Made by a program: the position numbers and the translations under genes. A stretch of 32,352 bases of DNA, taken from assembly GCF_005217525.1 (NCBI RefSeq), contig NZ_PNXQ01000005.1, forward strand, positions 70,677 through 103,028, given 5' to 3'. The notes beneath the pieces are model-generated. The model was not told where the DNA came from and made no database searches. It was given only the letters and a program-made list of their open reading frames with translations. This stretch comes from Paenibacillus terrae (GTDB taxonomy: Bacteria; Bacillota; Bacilli; Paenibacillales; Paenibacillaceae). Position 1 is the first letter of the stretch. Each line of letters starts with the position of its first letter. This document shows, one piece after another, positions 17,479 through 24,244 of the stretch.

Positions 17479-17557
17479 GGCCCTTTCACACTGAATCGGT
17501 TACAGTTCTGCCGAAAAATTTCCTTTTGCTGTGAACGGGTCACTCGTGTAAAGGGCC
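17479..17557. ncRNA. Long imperfect hairpin of unknown role between hpf and the cold-shock gene
   Basis: GGCCCTTT (17479-17486) and AAAGGGCC (17550-17557) form a perfect 8-bp base stem. Inside it ACAC/GTGT, TGA/TCA, GTT/AAC and ACAG/CTGT pairs continue the helix, giving about 22 pairs over 79 nt. The terminal loop is about 23 nt. T-rich tracts flank it on both sides (CTTTTATA on plus, CCTTTTTC on minus). It could be a small structured RNA, a bidirectional terminator or a palindromic repeat; I do not recognise a known family. Confidence 0.35.
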
Positions 17558-17575
17558 CTTTTATATACCTAGAAA

Positions 17576-17607
17576 ACATAAAAAAGCCCTGGAATACATT
17601 CCAGGGC
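17576..17607 (-). terminator. Intrinsic terminator after the cold-shock gene
   Basis: A perfect 10-bp stem, GCCCTGGAAT-GT-ATTCCAGGGC on the minus strand (17586-17607), followed by TTTTTTATGTTTT. Confidence 0.9.
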
Positions 17608-17674
17608 AGTTACTAGCGCATTATCCATTGCTAACCATCTTACCAATTATGTAGGTCGGCTATGCCGGGGATGA

Positions 17675-17872
17675 TTATAATTTGGTTACGTTAGCGGCTT
17701 GTGGTCCACGTGCGCCTTCGACAATGTCGAACTCCACGTCTTGTCCTTCTTCAAGTGTTTTGAAGCCTTCTGTTTGAATTGCGGAAAAATGAACGAATAC
17801 GTCGCCGCCATCAGCGGTTTCAATGAAACCATAACCTTTTTCTGCGTTAAACCATTTTACTTTACCTTGCAT
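17675..17872 (-). CDS. Cold-shock protein (CspB family)
   Basis: A 65-residue single-domain RNA-binding protein of the cold-shock family, acting as an RNA chaperone or transcription antiterminator. RNP1 KGYGFIE and RNP2 VFVHF are intact, and the protein starts [16 protein letters not shown] and ends [10 protein letters not shown], both typical. AAGGGAA lies about 10 bases before the ATG. It has its own promoter and terminator, so it is monocistronic. The leader is about 47 nt, much shorter than the long cold-responsive leaders of E. coli cspA, so thermal regulation through such a leader is not expected. Which of the several Bacillales csp genes it corresponds to cannot be decided. Confidence 0.96.
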   Translation of the reverse strand: MQGKVKWFNAEKGYGFIETADGGDVFVHFSAIQTEGFKTLEEGQDVEFDIVEGARGPQAANVTKL

Positions 17873-17925
17873 GCACTAACATTCCCTTCGTCATCAAATG
17901 AAGTGAAGCTCTCGCCCACATTCCG

Positions 17926-17955
17926 ACTATACCACCCAAAGTTATCCATTGTCAA
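17926..17955 (-). promoter_or_regulatory. Sigma-A promoter of the cold-shock gene, with overlapping palindrome
   Basis: Consensus -35 TTGACA (17950-17955) and -10 TATAGT (17926-17931) with an 18-base spacer on the minus strand. A 24-bp palindrome, CATTGTCAATT-GG-AATTGATAATG (17947-17970, one mismatch), covers the -35 and may be an operator. Confidence 0.7.
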
Positions 17956-18039
17956 TTGGAATTGATAATGTTTTCTTTCATAGTTATTCCAGTTATCATA
18001 AGTAAATCACTCTATTCCTATAGATTGGCATGGTATAAT

Positions 18040-18076
18040 AAGCAAAAGAGCCTACTATATTCATATAGTAAACTCT
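18040..18076 (-). terminator. Probable terminator of the sugar gene cluster
   Basis: On the minus strand AGAG-ACTATAT/ATATAGT-CTCT (18047-18076) forms a hairpin with a 3-base internal loop, followed by TTTTGCTTATT. It lies about 250 bp past wecD and before the cold-shock promoter. Confidence 0.5.
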
Positions 18077-18163
18077 TTGTGAGCGTTTGAAACTCATAAA
18101 ATAAATTCAATTAAATTTTTTGTTGCATCCGTTTCACTTAATTATCGGGGATCTCCAGCCATA

Positions 18164-18301
18164 TCAATAAAATTCAAACGTCTTAGAGTAGTTCGCTGTT
18201 GGTTTCAACGAAAGAGGAACCTCATTTCGTCCTAAACGATCTGGCGTTGGATCTATGAACGAATCTTGACCATTACCCTCATCACAAAAGAGGGCACACT
18301 G
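18164..18301 (-). pseudogene. Remnant open stretch, 3' end of an unknown gene
   Basis: A 45-codon stretch between stops at 18302-18304 and 18164-18166 reads CALFCDEGNGQDSFIDPTP, then DRLGRNEVPLSLKPTANYSK, then TFEFY. It has no start codon or ribosome site but has protein-like composition, ending in a pattern (PTANYSKTFEFY) like the last strands of a beta-sandwich domain. I think it is the tail of a lost gene at the cluster boundary. It could be chance. Confidence 0.3.
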
Positions 18302-18325
18302 TCATAGGAAGCAAGGAAGGCTCGT

Positions 18326-19048
18326 CTACACATCTTCTTTCGACTGCCTCGTCCAATAATACCAACTTTCCATTTTTTGAATTCTATAACCACACTTTAT
18401 ATATAAATTCATTGCATTATAATTTCTACCTTGTGTCGAAACTAATAGTTGATCAATTGGCCTGGATTCAAGAAACACTTTTAACTCTGTTAGTAACTTC
18501 GTGCCTATTCCATGGCTTTGATGCTTTAGATCGACTCCCAAAAGACCGATCCTTGCTTCTCTGTCGTTTAAATTTTCTTTAATTGTTACGAATCCAATAA
18601 TCTCTCCATCCATCGTAAGAACAAGGCAATAATCATCAAACGAACCCAGAATTGACTTTTTCACCCACAAATTATATAATTTATCCACCTTTTCTGCATC
18701 AAAAATATGCTGATAACAAGAATATCGACTATCTTTAAATAATCCTGTCAGTTTATTTTTCAATAAAGGAAAGTCATGCTCCGTGGCAACTACAAGGGAA
18801 CTTTTATTTTGTGCATTACTACCTATTCTAGTTTCAAATGTTACTTTAATGTCAGCCATATGAAAATGTTCATTTTCCAGAAATTGAATAGTGGTTATAT
18901 CATCAATTTTACAAAGCGCTTGTATAAAGTCCAATTGATTCTTTTCTATAAAATGTTGAAGATATGAGCTTGTAATTAGGGAAGTAGTTGAAATTTCGGC
19001 CATATTCATATCAAAAAAAATAGAATCCCAATGCAAAAGCCTCAGCAT
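18326..19048 (-). CDS. wecD: WecD-like dTDP-4-amino-4,6-dideoxygalactose N-acetyltransferase
   Basis: A GNAT-fold acetyltransferase expected to acetylate dTDP-4-amino-4,6-dideoxy-D-galactose to dTDP-Fuc4NAc using acetyl-CoA. It begins LLHWDSIFFDMNMAEI, like the WDS.FFG opening of WecD/RffC. The acetyl-CoA motif is GVDLKHQSHGIGTKLL near residue 180, and the C-terminus has the AMNLYIKCGYRI block. It is 240 residues. A strong GGAGGGGTCTAGA site inside the wecE end drives its ATG, one base after the wecE stop. That pairing with wecE is the main support for the specific name; on its own it would be just a GNAT protein. Confidence 0.75.
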   Translation of the reverse strand: MLRLLHWDSIFFDMNMAEISTTSLITSSYLQHFIEKNQLDFIQALCKIDDITTIQFLENEHFHMADIKVTFETRIGSNAQNKSSLVVATEHDFPLLKNKLTGLFKDSRYSCYQHIFDAEKVDKLYNLWVKKSILGSFDDYCLVLTMDGEIIGFVTIKENLNDREARIGLLGVDLKHQSHGIGTKLLTELKVFLESRPIDQLLVSTQGRNYNAMNLYIKCGYRIQKMESWYYWTRQSKEDV

Positions 19049-19049
19049 T

Positions 19050-20213
19050 CTAGACCCCTCCGACTAATGAAGAACTATTCTGTAGAAAGAAATTATAAAT
19101 ACAGTCTACAATCCGATTTATATCAGACTCATCAATATTAAAATAGAGAGGTAATCTAATTAAACGTTCGCTCTCTCTAGTTGTGTAAACATCCCTACCA
19201 ATAAATGAACTATGTTTTAACCCTGCCTCGGAGCTATGAAGCGGTACATAATGAAAAACAGCCATAATTTCATGTCTTCTCAAAAAATTTAATAGTTCAG
19301 TCCTTATTTCTAAATCTCTAACTTTAATATAAAATATATGAGCATTATGAGCATTGCCCAGAGGTATACAAGGTATGTCGATTAATTTCTCATCACTCAG
19401 AGGCTTTAATCTATTAAAATATAAATTCCAGCTAGCCAATCTATTTTTTGTAATCATCTCCGCGGCTTCGAGTTGTGCCATTAAAAAGGCAGTATTCAGT
19501 TCACTAGGGAGGTAGGAAGAACCTATGTTAACCCAAGTATACTTATCTACCTGACCTCTAAAAAATTTGGATCTGTTTGTCCCTTTCTCACGTATTATTT
19601 CAGCCTTCTCCACAAATTGGTCATCATTGACCAACAAAGCACCACCTTCTCCGCAATGTACATTTTTGGTTTCGTGAAAGCTGATACATCCTAAATGACC
19701 AATAGTCCCAAGTTTTCTCCCTTTATATTCACTAAGAATCCCTTGTGCTGCATCCTCTACAACTACCAAATTGTATCTATTCGCCAAATCTAAAATTTTA
19801 TCCATATCACAAGCTACTCCAGCATAATGCACTGGGACAATTACTTTTGTTTTATCTGTGATCGCATCTTCTATAAGATCTTCATCAATATTCATAGTAT
19901 CTGGTCGGATATCCACGAACACAATCTTAGCTCCTCTTAAAACAAAGGCATTAGCAGTGGATACAAATGTATAAGATGGCATGATAATTTCATCCCCCTG
20001 TTGGATATCCAAGAGAATAGCAGCCATCTCCAGAGCATGTGTGCAAGAAGTCGTTATTAGTGTTTTTTTCACATTAAAAGTTCTATCAAACCAATTCGCA
20101 CATAACCGCGTAAATTCTCCATCACCCGAAAGATGTCCACTAGAAAATGACTCTTTGATATACTCTCCTTCTTTACCTACGATTGCCGGTACATTGAAAT
20201 TTATCATTTTCAT
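19050..20213 (-). CDS. wecE: dTDP-4-amino-4,6-dideoxygalactose transaminase
   Basis: A PLP-dependent sugar aminotransferase (DegT/DnrJ/EryC1 family) that aminates dTDP-4-keto-6-deoxyglucose. It resembles E. coli WecE/RffA along its full 387 residues: HLSGDGEFTRLC, PSYTFVSTANAFVLRGAKIV, DIRPDTMNIDEDLI, VIVPVHYAGVACDMD, FFRGQVDKYTWVNIGSSYLPSEL and MAVFHYVPLH. The PLP lysine is in SFHETKN (K183) and the ring-stacking Asp in VEDAAQG (D154). The rmlA/rmlB genes that would make its substrate are not in the window. A weak GAGAG site precedes the ATG. Confidence 0.9.
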   Translation of the reverse strand: MKMINFNVPAIVGKEGEYIKESFSSGHLSGDGEFTRLCANWFDRTFNVKKTLITTSCTHALEMAAILLDIQQGDEIIMPSYTFVSTANAFVLRGAKIVFVDIRPDTMNIDEDLIEDAITDKTKVIVPVHYAGVACDMDKILDLANRYNLVVVEDAAQGILSEYKGRKLGTIGHLGCISFHETKNVHCGEGGALLVNDDQFVEKAEIIREKGTNRSKFFRGQVDKYTWVNIGSSYLPSELNTAFLMAQLEAAEMITKNRLASWNLYFNRLKPLSDEKLIDIPCIPLGNAHNAHIFYIKVRDLEIRTELLNFLRRHEIMAVFHYVPLHSSEAGLKHSSFIGRDVYTTRESERLIRLPLYFNIDESDINRIVDCIYNFFLQNSSSLVGGV

Positions 20214-20252
20214 CTCTCATTTCAGCAAATTATGTGGTGAAGCACGTGCAGC

Positions 20253-21803
20253 TTAATAAAAGTGTGGTGATTTAGTCATAGTCTCTATAATCTCTTTCAT
20301 AACCTTCTCACTGTCAAAGATTTCACTCGCCCTGCTTATTGCTACAGATTTTTCGTGTTCCCTAAATACGGGGTTTTCCCAATTTTTTATAAATGTATTC
20401 ACATCATCAAAACTGTTAATATGATAGTGCTCTCCTGCCGTGTGAGCAACATCCCCGAAGGCATATGTAAAAACGGGTAGCCCTTGCCTTAATGCAATAG
20501 CCGCAGAAGTACCGCCTCCAGATCGAAATGTGTTCAAATAGGCGTCACACACTTCATAAACAGCGGCTAAATCCTTTTGAGCTCCGACATGAACAGATTG
20601 TTTATCAAGAGTGATATATCGATTCGTTATCTTTTTATAATTTTTAAGATCACCTATAAACATAATGCGGGCATGATCATTACATTTCAATAAATCGTCC
20701 AGCTCTGTTAAAAAAGAATCATCTAGCTCCGTATCAAGGCGATTACCTACTATGGCCAATACAAAATTATCCTCGCCTAACCCCCAATACTCTCTATGCA
20801 TTTTAGTCTGTGGAGGCGTATATTTATAAGTAAATACACTCTCAATAACTGATTCTCTAGACCTATCTAAATCTTCTAGGGTGTTCAAGTCTGCTGCGTT
20901 TAATTTTCTAGGCAAAATTGAAAATGTGCTCTCGGAAAAAGGGAGATCATACGCTAATGGCAGAGTGATAACAGGCACAAAATTAGAAAATAGGTCGGCG
21001 CTTACATTTGAGCCTGAGATAGATAAAACAAAGAGCGGCTTTAAATGCCGTATCATTTGAATTAACTCCGTTATTTGGTTACCATTTGGCATTTGTTTTT
21101 TGCATTGAAAGAATGAAAAACTTAAATTTTCATACACTAGCTTATCAGTTTGATTGTACTTCTCGACATAATTAGATAGGTCCGTTTCAAAATAAGGCGT
21201 AACTATAGAGCGTGGCATGTCTGCGGTATTGATGAGGAAAATATTTTTTTTTAGATTATCTAAAGCTTTGCAATGATCTAATGCTACTTGTGTAGGACTA
21301 TGTGATATAGAAAGTATCTGTCCAGCCACAACAACTACAAGATCTTGGTTTCGTTCTTCATAAGGAATCCAATTCCTTTCGTTAGCGATTTGATTATTAA
21401 AATACTCAAAATATTTCCGATATATCCTTCTCAATCTGTTAGTATTTTGCTCCGTTTTCAATTTAGGAGTAGTAAAAAGAAGGCTCGTAATTTGCCAGTA
21501 AATAAAGTGAAGCGCCTCTATTAATACTTCTTTTTCTATAGATTCAAAAATATCATCCAAAAACTTCTGATCCTTTGTACAGGTGAGTAAAAATGATGTT
21601 AGATATATTTCCCAATTCTTATAATCCGATATCAATTGTTCGATTTCAGTTACTATCTCTTGACGACTATTTGAATCTATACTTTCAAAGTTTCCAATTA
21701 ATTTGGTTAGTTCATGGTCCAGTAATTTGTATACTTCCACATTTGATAATTTATCATTCGATAGTATTTTTTTTAATTCAAGCGTTTCTTTGGAACTTCT
21801 CAT
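20253..21803 (-). CDS. Glycosyltransferase (GT4/GT-B-like)
   Basis: A large cytosolic protein, about 516 residues. The N-terminal 130 residues are helical and unrecognised; residues about 150-330 look like the first Rossmann half of a GT-B enzyme. From about 345 the second half has DNFVLAIVGNRLD, ARIMFIGDLKNYKK, LNTFRSGGGTSAAIALRQGLPVFTY and a C-terminal helix, like group 1 glycosyltransferases. The SGGGTS...A...G.P pattern is the nucleotide-sugar binding region. I start at the ATG at 21803 after AGAGGT; a GTG at 21869 after AGGGGGG would add 22 residues and is also possible. In this cluster it could add the nonulosonic acid or Fuc4NAc to a glycan or protein. Acceptor unknown. Confidence 0.7.
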   Translation of the reverse strand: MRSSKETLELKKILSNDKLSNVEVYKLLDHELTKLIGNFESIDSNSRQEIVTEIEQLISDYKNWEIYLTSFLLTCTKDQKFLDDIFESIEKEVLIEALHFIYWQITSLLFTTPKLKTEQNTNRLRRIYRKYFEYFNNQIANERNWIPYEERNQDLVVVVAGQILSISHSPTQVALDHCKALDNLKKNIFLINTADMPRSIVTPYFETDLSNYVEKYNQTDKLVYENLSFSFFQCKKQMPNGNQITELIQMIRHLKPLFVLSISGSNVSADLFSNFVPVITLPLAYDLPFSESTFSILPRKLNAADLNTLEDLDRSRESVIESVFTYKYTPPQTKMHREYWGLGEDNFVLAIVGNRLDTELDDSFLTELDDLLKCNDHARIMFIGDLKNYKKITNRYITLDKQSVHVGAQKDLAAVYEVCDAYLNTFRSGGGTSAAIALRQGLPVFTYAFGDVAHTAGEHYHINSFDDVNTFIKNWENPVFREHEKSVAISRASEIFDSEKVMKEIIETMTKSPHFY

Positions 21804-21908
21804 TAGGGACCTCTTTTCATTAGTATTAGGGTTTACTGTGGGGACCACGTTCAGGATTAAAAGCCTCACAATAGCCCCCCTTCTCCCCTTTATTCACATC
21901 ACTACAGA

Positions 21909-22808
21909 TTACAAATACGATGATGTCCCTAGAGGAGGTAGACGTATACAGTCTATTCTATCCATCCAAAACTCTCTGTTGTCAGAAATCTCCCCTTCTC
22001 TTGTACTAAAAGCACCCACAAATCCATTCTGTACTAGAACAGGAGTTAGTTTGTCCAACATTAACTTTTGGTTAACACCACCACCAAAGGCAGGCGTGTA
22101 CCAAATCGGATTTATACCTAAAACACTCTTCATCCAATCTTTACAAGGACCGATTTCAATATCATAAAATTCCTGTGGATCGCCATTATAAGGAATATGA
22201 TTATGAGCATGCACACCTATAGTCATTCCTGCCTGGCTCATTTCGACTATTTCTTCTGTACTTATATAAAAATCATTTATAAATTTATACTTATCGGGAA
22301 ACAAGGACTGAAAAATAGATTCGAGAAAGATAGTTGCTTCGGTAACAGATAATTTAAAATTAAGCATAAATTTATTGTATCTACGTAGTTTATTCTGTTC
22401 ATACTTATAGATTTGACTTTCCTCTTCCACACCGCACGTATCATACATCCCACTCAGTAATTCCCATATCTCTTCATCAGATTTGAAAGAGAGCACCGTG
22501 TGAACCAAATGAACTAATGGAATGTTTCCTGTGATGTGTGGACCAGACATGATTGTAAAATATGCAGGAATTCCTTTTTTTTTCAAAATGTCAAAGGCAA
22601 ACGTGTATTGATCTTTTGTTCCATCATCAAACGTTAGTACACACCATGGTTCCGAATTGAACTTATCAATCTCGTCCAACGAGATAATTCGATGTGTCTT
22701 GCTAATTAAATCTAGCTGTTCTTCAAAGTCATGGGGATGCATGGGAACAATACCATCCCATCCCTTCTTCTCACGTACATAGTGGTACATCGCAGCAATA
22801 TTACCCAA
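21909..22808 (-). CDS. Polysaccharide deacetylase family protein (NodB homology), cytosolic
   Basis: A carbohydrate esterase 4-type de-N-acetylase. The protein reads AMYHYVRE..., with the metal/catalytic motif CVLTFDDG (D61, D62) and the second metal motif GVHAHNH (H-x3-H), so the active site looks intact. There is no signal peptide or membrane anchor, so it should act in the cytosol rather than on cell-wall polymers. I choose the TTG at 22808, two bases after the stop of the upstream GNAT gene. It is preceded by AAAGGGTGG and puts YHYVRE near the N-terminus as usual for the family. Longer starts (up to 22886) would overlap the GNAT gene. About 299 residues. Confidence 0.75.
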   Translation of the reverse strand: MGNIAAMYHYVREKKGWDGIVPMHPHDFEEQLDLISKTHRIISLDEIDKFNSEPWCVLTFDDGTKDQYTFAFDILKKKGIPAYFTIMSGPHITGNIPLVHLVHTVLSFKSDEEIWELLSGMYDTCGVEEESQIYKYEQNKLRRYNKFMLNFKLSVTEATIFLESIFQSLFPDKYKFINDFYISTEEIVEMSQAGMTIGVHAHNHIPYNGDPQEFYDIEIGPCKDWMKSVLGINPIWYTPAFGGGVNQKLMLDKLTPVLVQNGFVGAFSTREGEISDNREFWMDRIDCIRLPPLGTSSYL

Positions 22809-22809
22809 T

Positions 22810-23952
22810 TCAATTCCACCCTTTAGGAAGTGGCCAAATGTTCGGTCGATCCATATCTCCATCAGTTTTAACAAGATATATATCATTCACTTCCGTATTT
22901 TGAAAAGCACCTTCATTATTTTTAATTTTCCATACAAAATTAATGGGATTAACACGATGCCGAAAAGGCTGGAACAAACCTGCCAATCCACATTCCGTTG
23001 GAGAGTAGTCTATATTTTGTTTTTTAAATCCAATAGATTCCAAGACATGTTCTAAACGATTTGAACTTAACTGATAATCTGCCGCAGCACACCCTTGATC
23101 TCGGGCCCATGATAAGACTCCAGCTATCATCTCGTTCAAGCGATGATCTGCTATTCCTTCCCAAACATCAGCATTAACTGGAATGATTTCTATAATCCTT
23201 AACACTTTTGTGCCGTGGATGTTCTCATCGAGAGCATGTACTCGATCTAGTCGTGCAACTACAATCCCTTCAGAAGTGGAATCACCGAAAAATAAATACT
23301 TATAGCCCGCGCTATTTATATACCTCCAATCCCAAAAGGAGGCGCTACGATACTGAGAAAGTGAAAAACGATGTTGAACACTATTAATGTATAATTGCTC
23401 TAACTCCTCACCCGTAATATTGAGTATAGGGCTGTATGAATGTATCAATCTTTCTTCAACACCCGCTATCCATTGCTCAATGCTCGCTTGATCAACCGGG
23501 TCCTTTAGTAAATTCACATAACCGTTCACATCGAGCGGGATGACGTAACGGTTCAAATGATCTGAATACGAATACCCCATACGCTCATACATAGGTACCA
23601 CTTGAAAATTACAGCCTAAAGTCAAACACACCGGATTATACTTCTCTGCTTCTTTCATAAGCATAATTCCCAAGCCACTGTTTTTATACTTTTCTGACAC
23701 AATCCACATCGCGAAACTGATGCCTTTATATTGTTCTCCGTTAGAACTATACTCACCAGGAATGACCCCAAGGAATCCCTCAATGCAGCCATTGTCGACC
23801 AGAAGCAGGGATTCTGCTAAACCGTCCTCATCAACCCGATACTGCCAATCGAACAATTCTTTATTATAAATGGCATGCTCTGAAGACCAATTAATTCTCA
23901 TAAATGCAACCAGCGATTCATAATCAGAATCTTGATATTTTACAATTTCCAA
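22810..23952 (-). CDS. Large GNAT-superfamily acyltransferase
   Basis: A 380-residue protein whose first 150 residues are a GNAT domain: MEIVKYQDSDYESLVAFM, GVIPGEYSSNGEQYKGISFAMWIVSEKYKNSGLGIMLM (acyl-CoA loop like) and VPMYERMGYS. The second half (from about 185) looks like a second, degenerate GNAT-like domain, with FWDWRYINSAGYKYLFF and SSNRLEHVLESIGFKK. The start is a TTG at 23952 after AAAAGGAGGGC. It lies directly after the acyl carrier protein and before the deacetylase, so an acyl-ACP rather than acyl-CoA donor is plausible. Function not established. Confidence 0.7.
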   Translation of the reverse strand: MEIVKYQDSDYESLVAFMRINWSSEHAIYNKELFDWQYRVDEDGLAESLLLVDNGCIEGFLGVIPGEYSSNGEQYKGISFAMWIVSEKYKNSGLGIMLMKEAEKYNPVCLTLGCNFQVVPMYERMGYSYSDHLNRYVIPLDVNGYVNLLKDPVDQASIEQWIAGVEERLIHSYSPILNITGEELEQLYINSVQHRFSLSQYRSASFWDWRYINSAGYKYLFFGDSTSEGIVVARLDRVHALDENIHGTKVLRIIEIIPVNADVWEGIADHRLNEMIAGVLSWARDQGCAAADYQLSSNRLEHVLESIGFKKQNIDYSPTECGLAGLFQPFRHRVNPINFVWKIKNNEGAFQNTEVNDIYLVKTDGDMDRPNIWPLPKGWN

Positions 23953-24010
23953 TAGTTACGCCCTCCTTTTCACGCGTTATATTTTTCTACAGTACATTTC
24001 GAAAAAAATA

Positions 24011-24244
24011 TTAATTATGAATACTATTCAAAATATGCAAAATGCTTTCCACTGAATCTATATTAGCTATTTCATCAATGGGAATAGACACATTAAAAAT
24101 AGCTTCAAGTTCCATCACTAAATTCAATTGATTGAGCGAATCCCAATGTTCAAAGTCACTTTTTACCGATTCCAACGTCACTTTTTCGACAGGCACATTC
24201 ATAATTTTAGATATTATTGATTGAACCAACTCAAATTTATTCAA
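24011..24244 (-). CDS. Stand-alone acyl carrier protein
   Basis: A 77-residue acyl carrier protein with the phosphopantetheine attachment motif HWDSLNQLNLV (Ser36), followed by the acidic helix II MELEAIFNVSIP and the end NIDSVESILHIL. The best start is the TTG at 24244, whose TTGA overlaps the stop of the FkbH-like gene. It has AAGGAG 8 bases upstream; a GTG at 24253 would abut that site. Translational coupling to the FkbH-like gene implies that the two act as a pair, with FkbH loading the carrier. It is not the fatty-acid ACP by context or sequence. Confidence 0.88.
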   Translation of the reverse strand: MNKFELVQSIISKIMNVPVEKVTLESVKSDFEHWDSLNQLNLVMELEAIFNVSIPIDEIANIDSVESILHILNSIHN

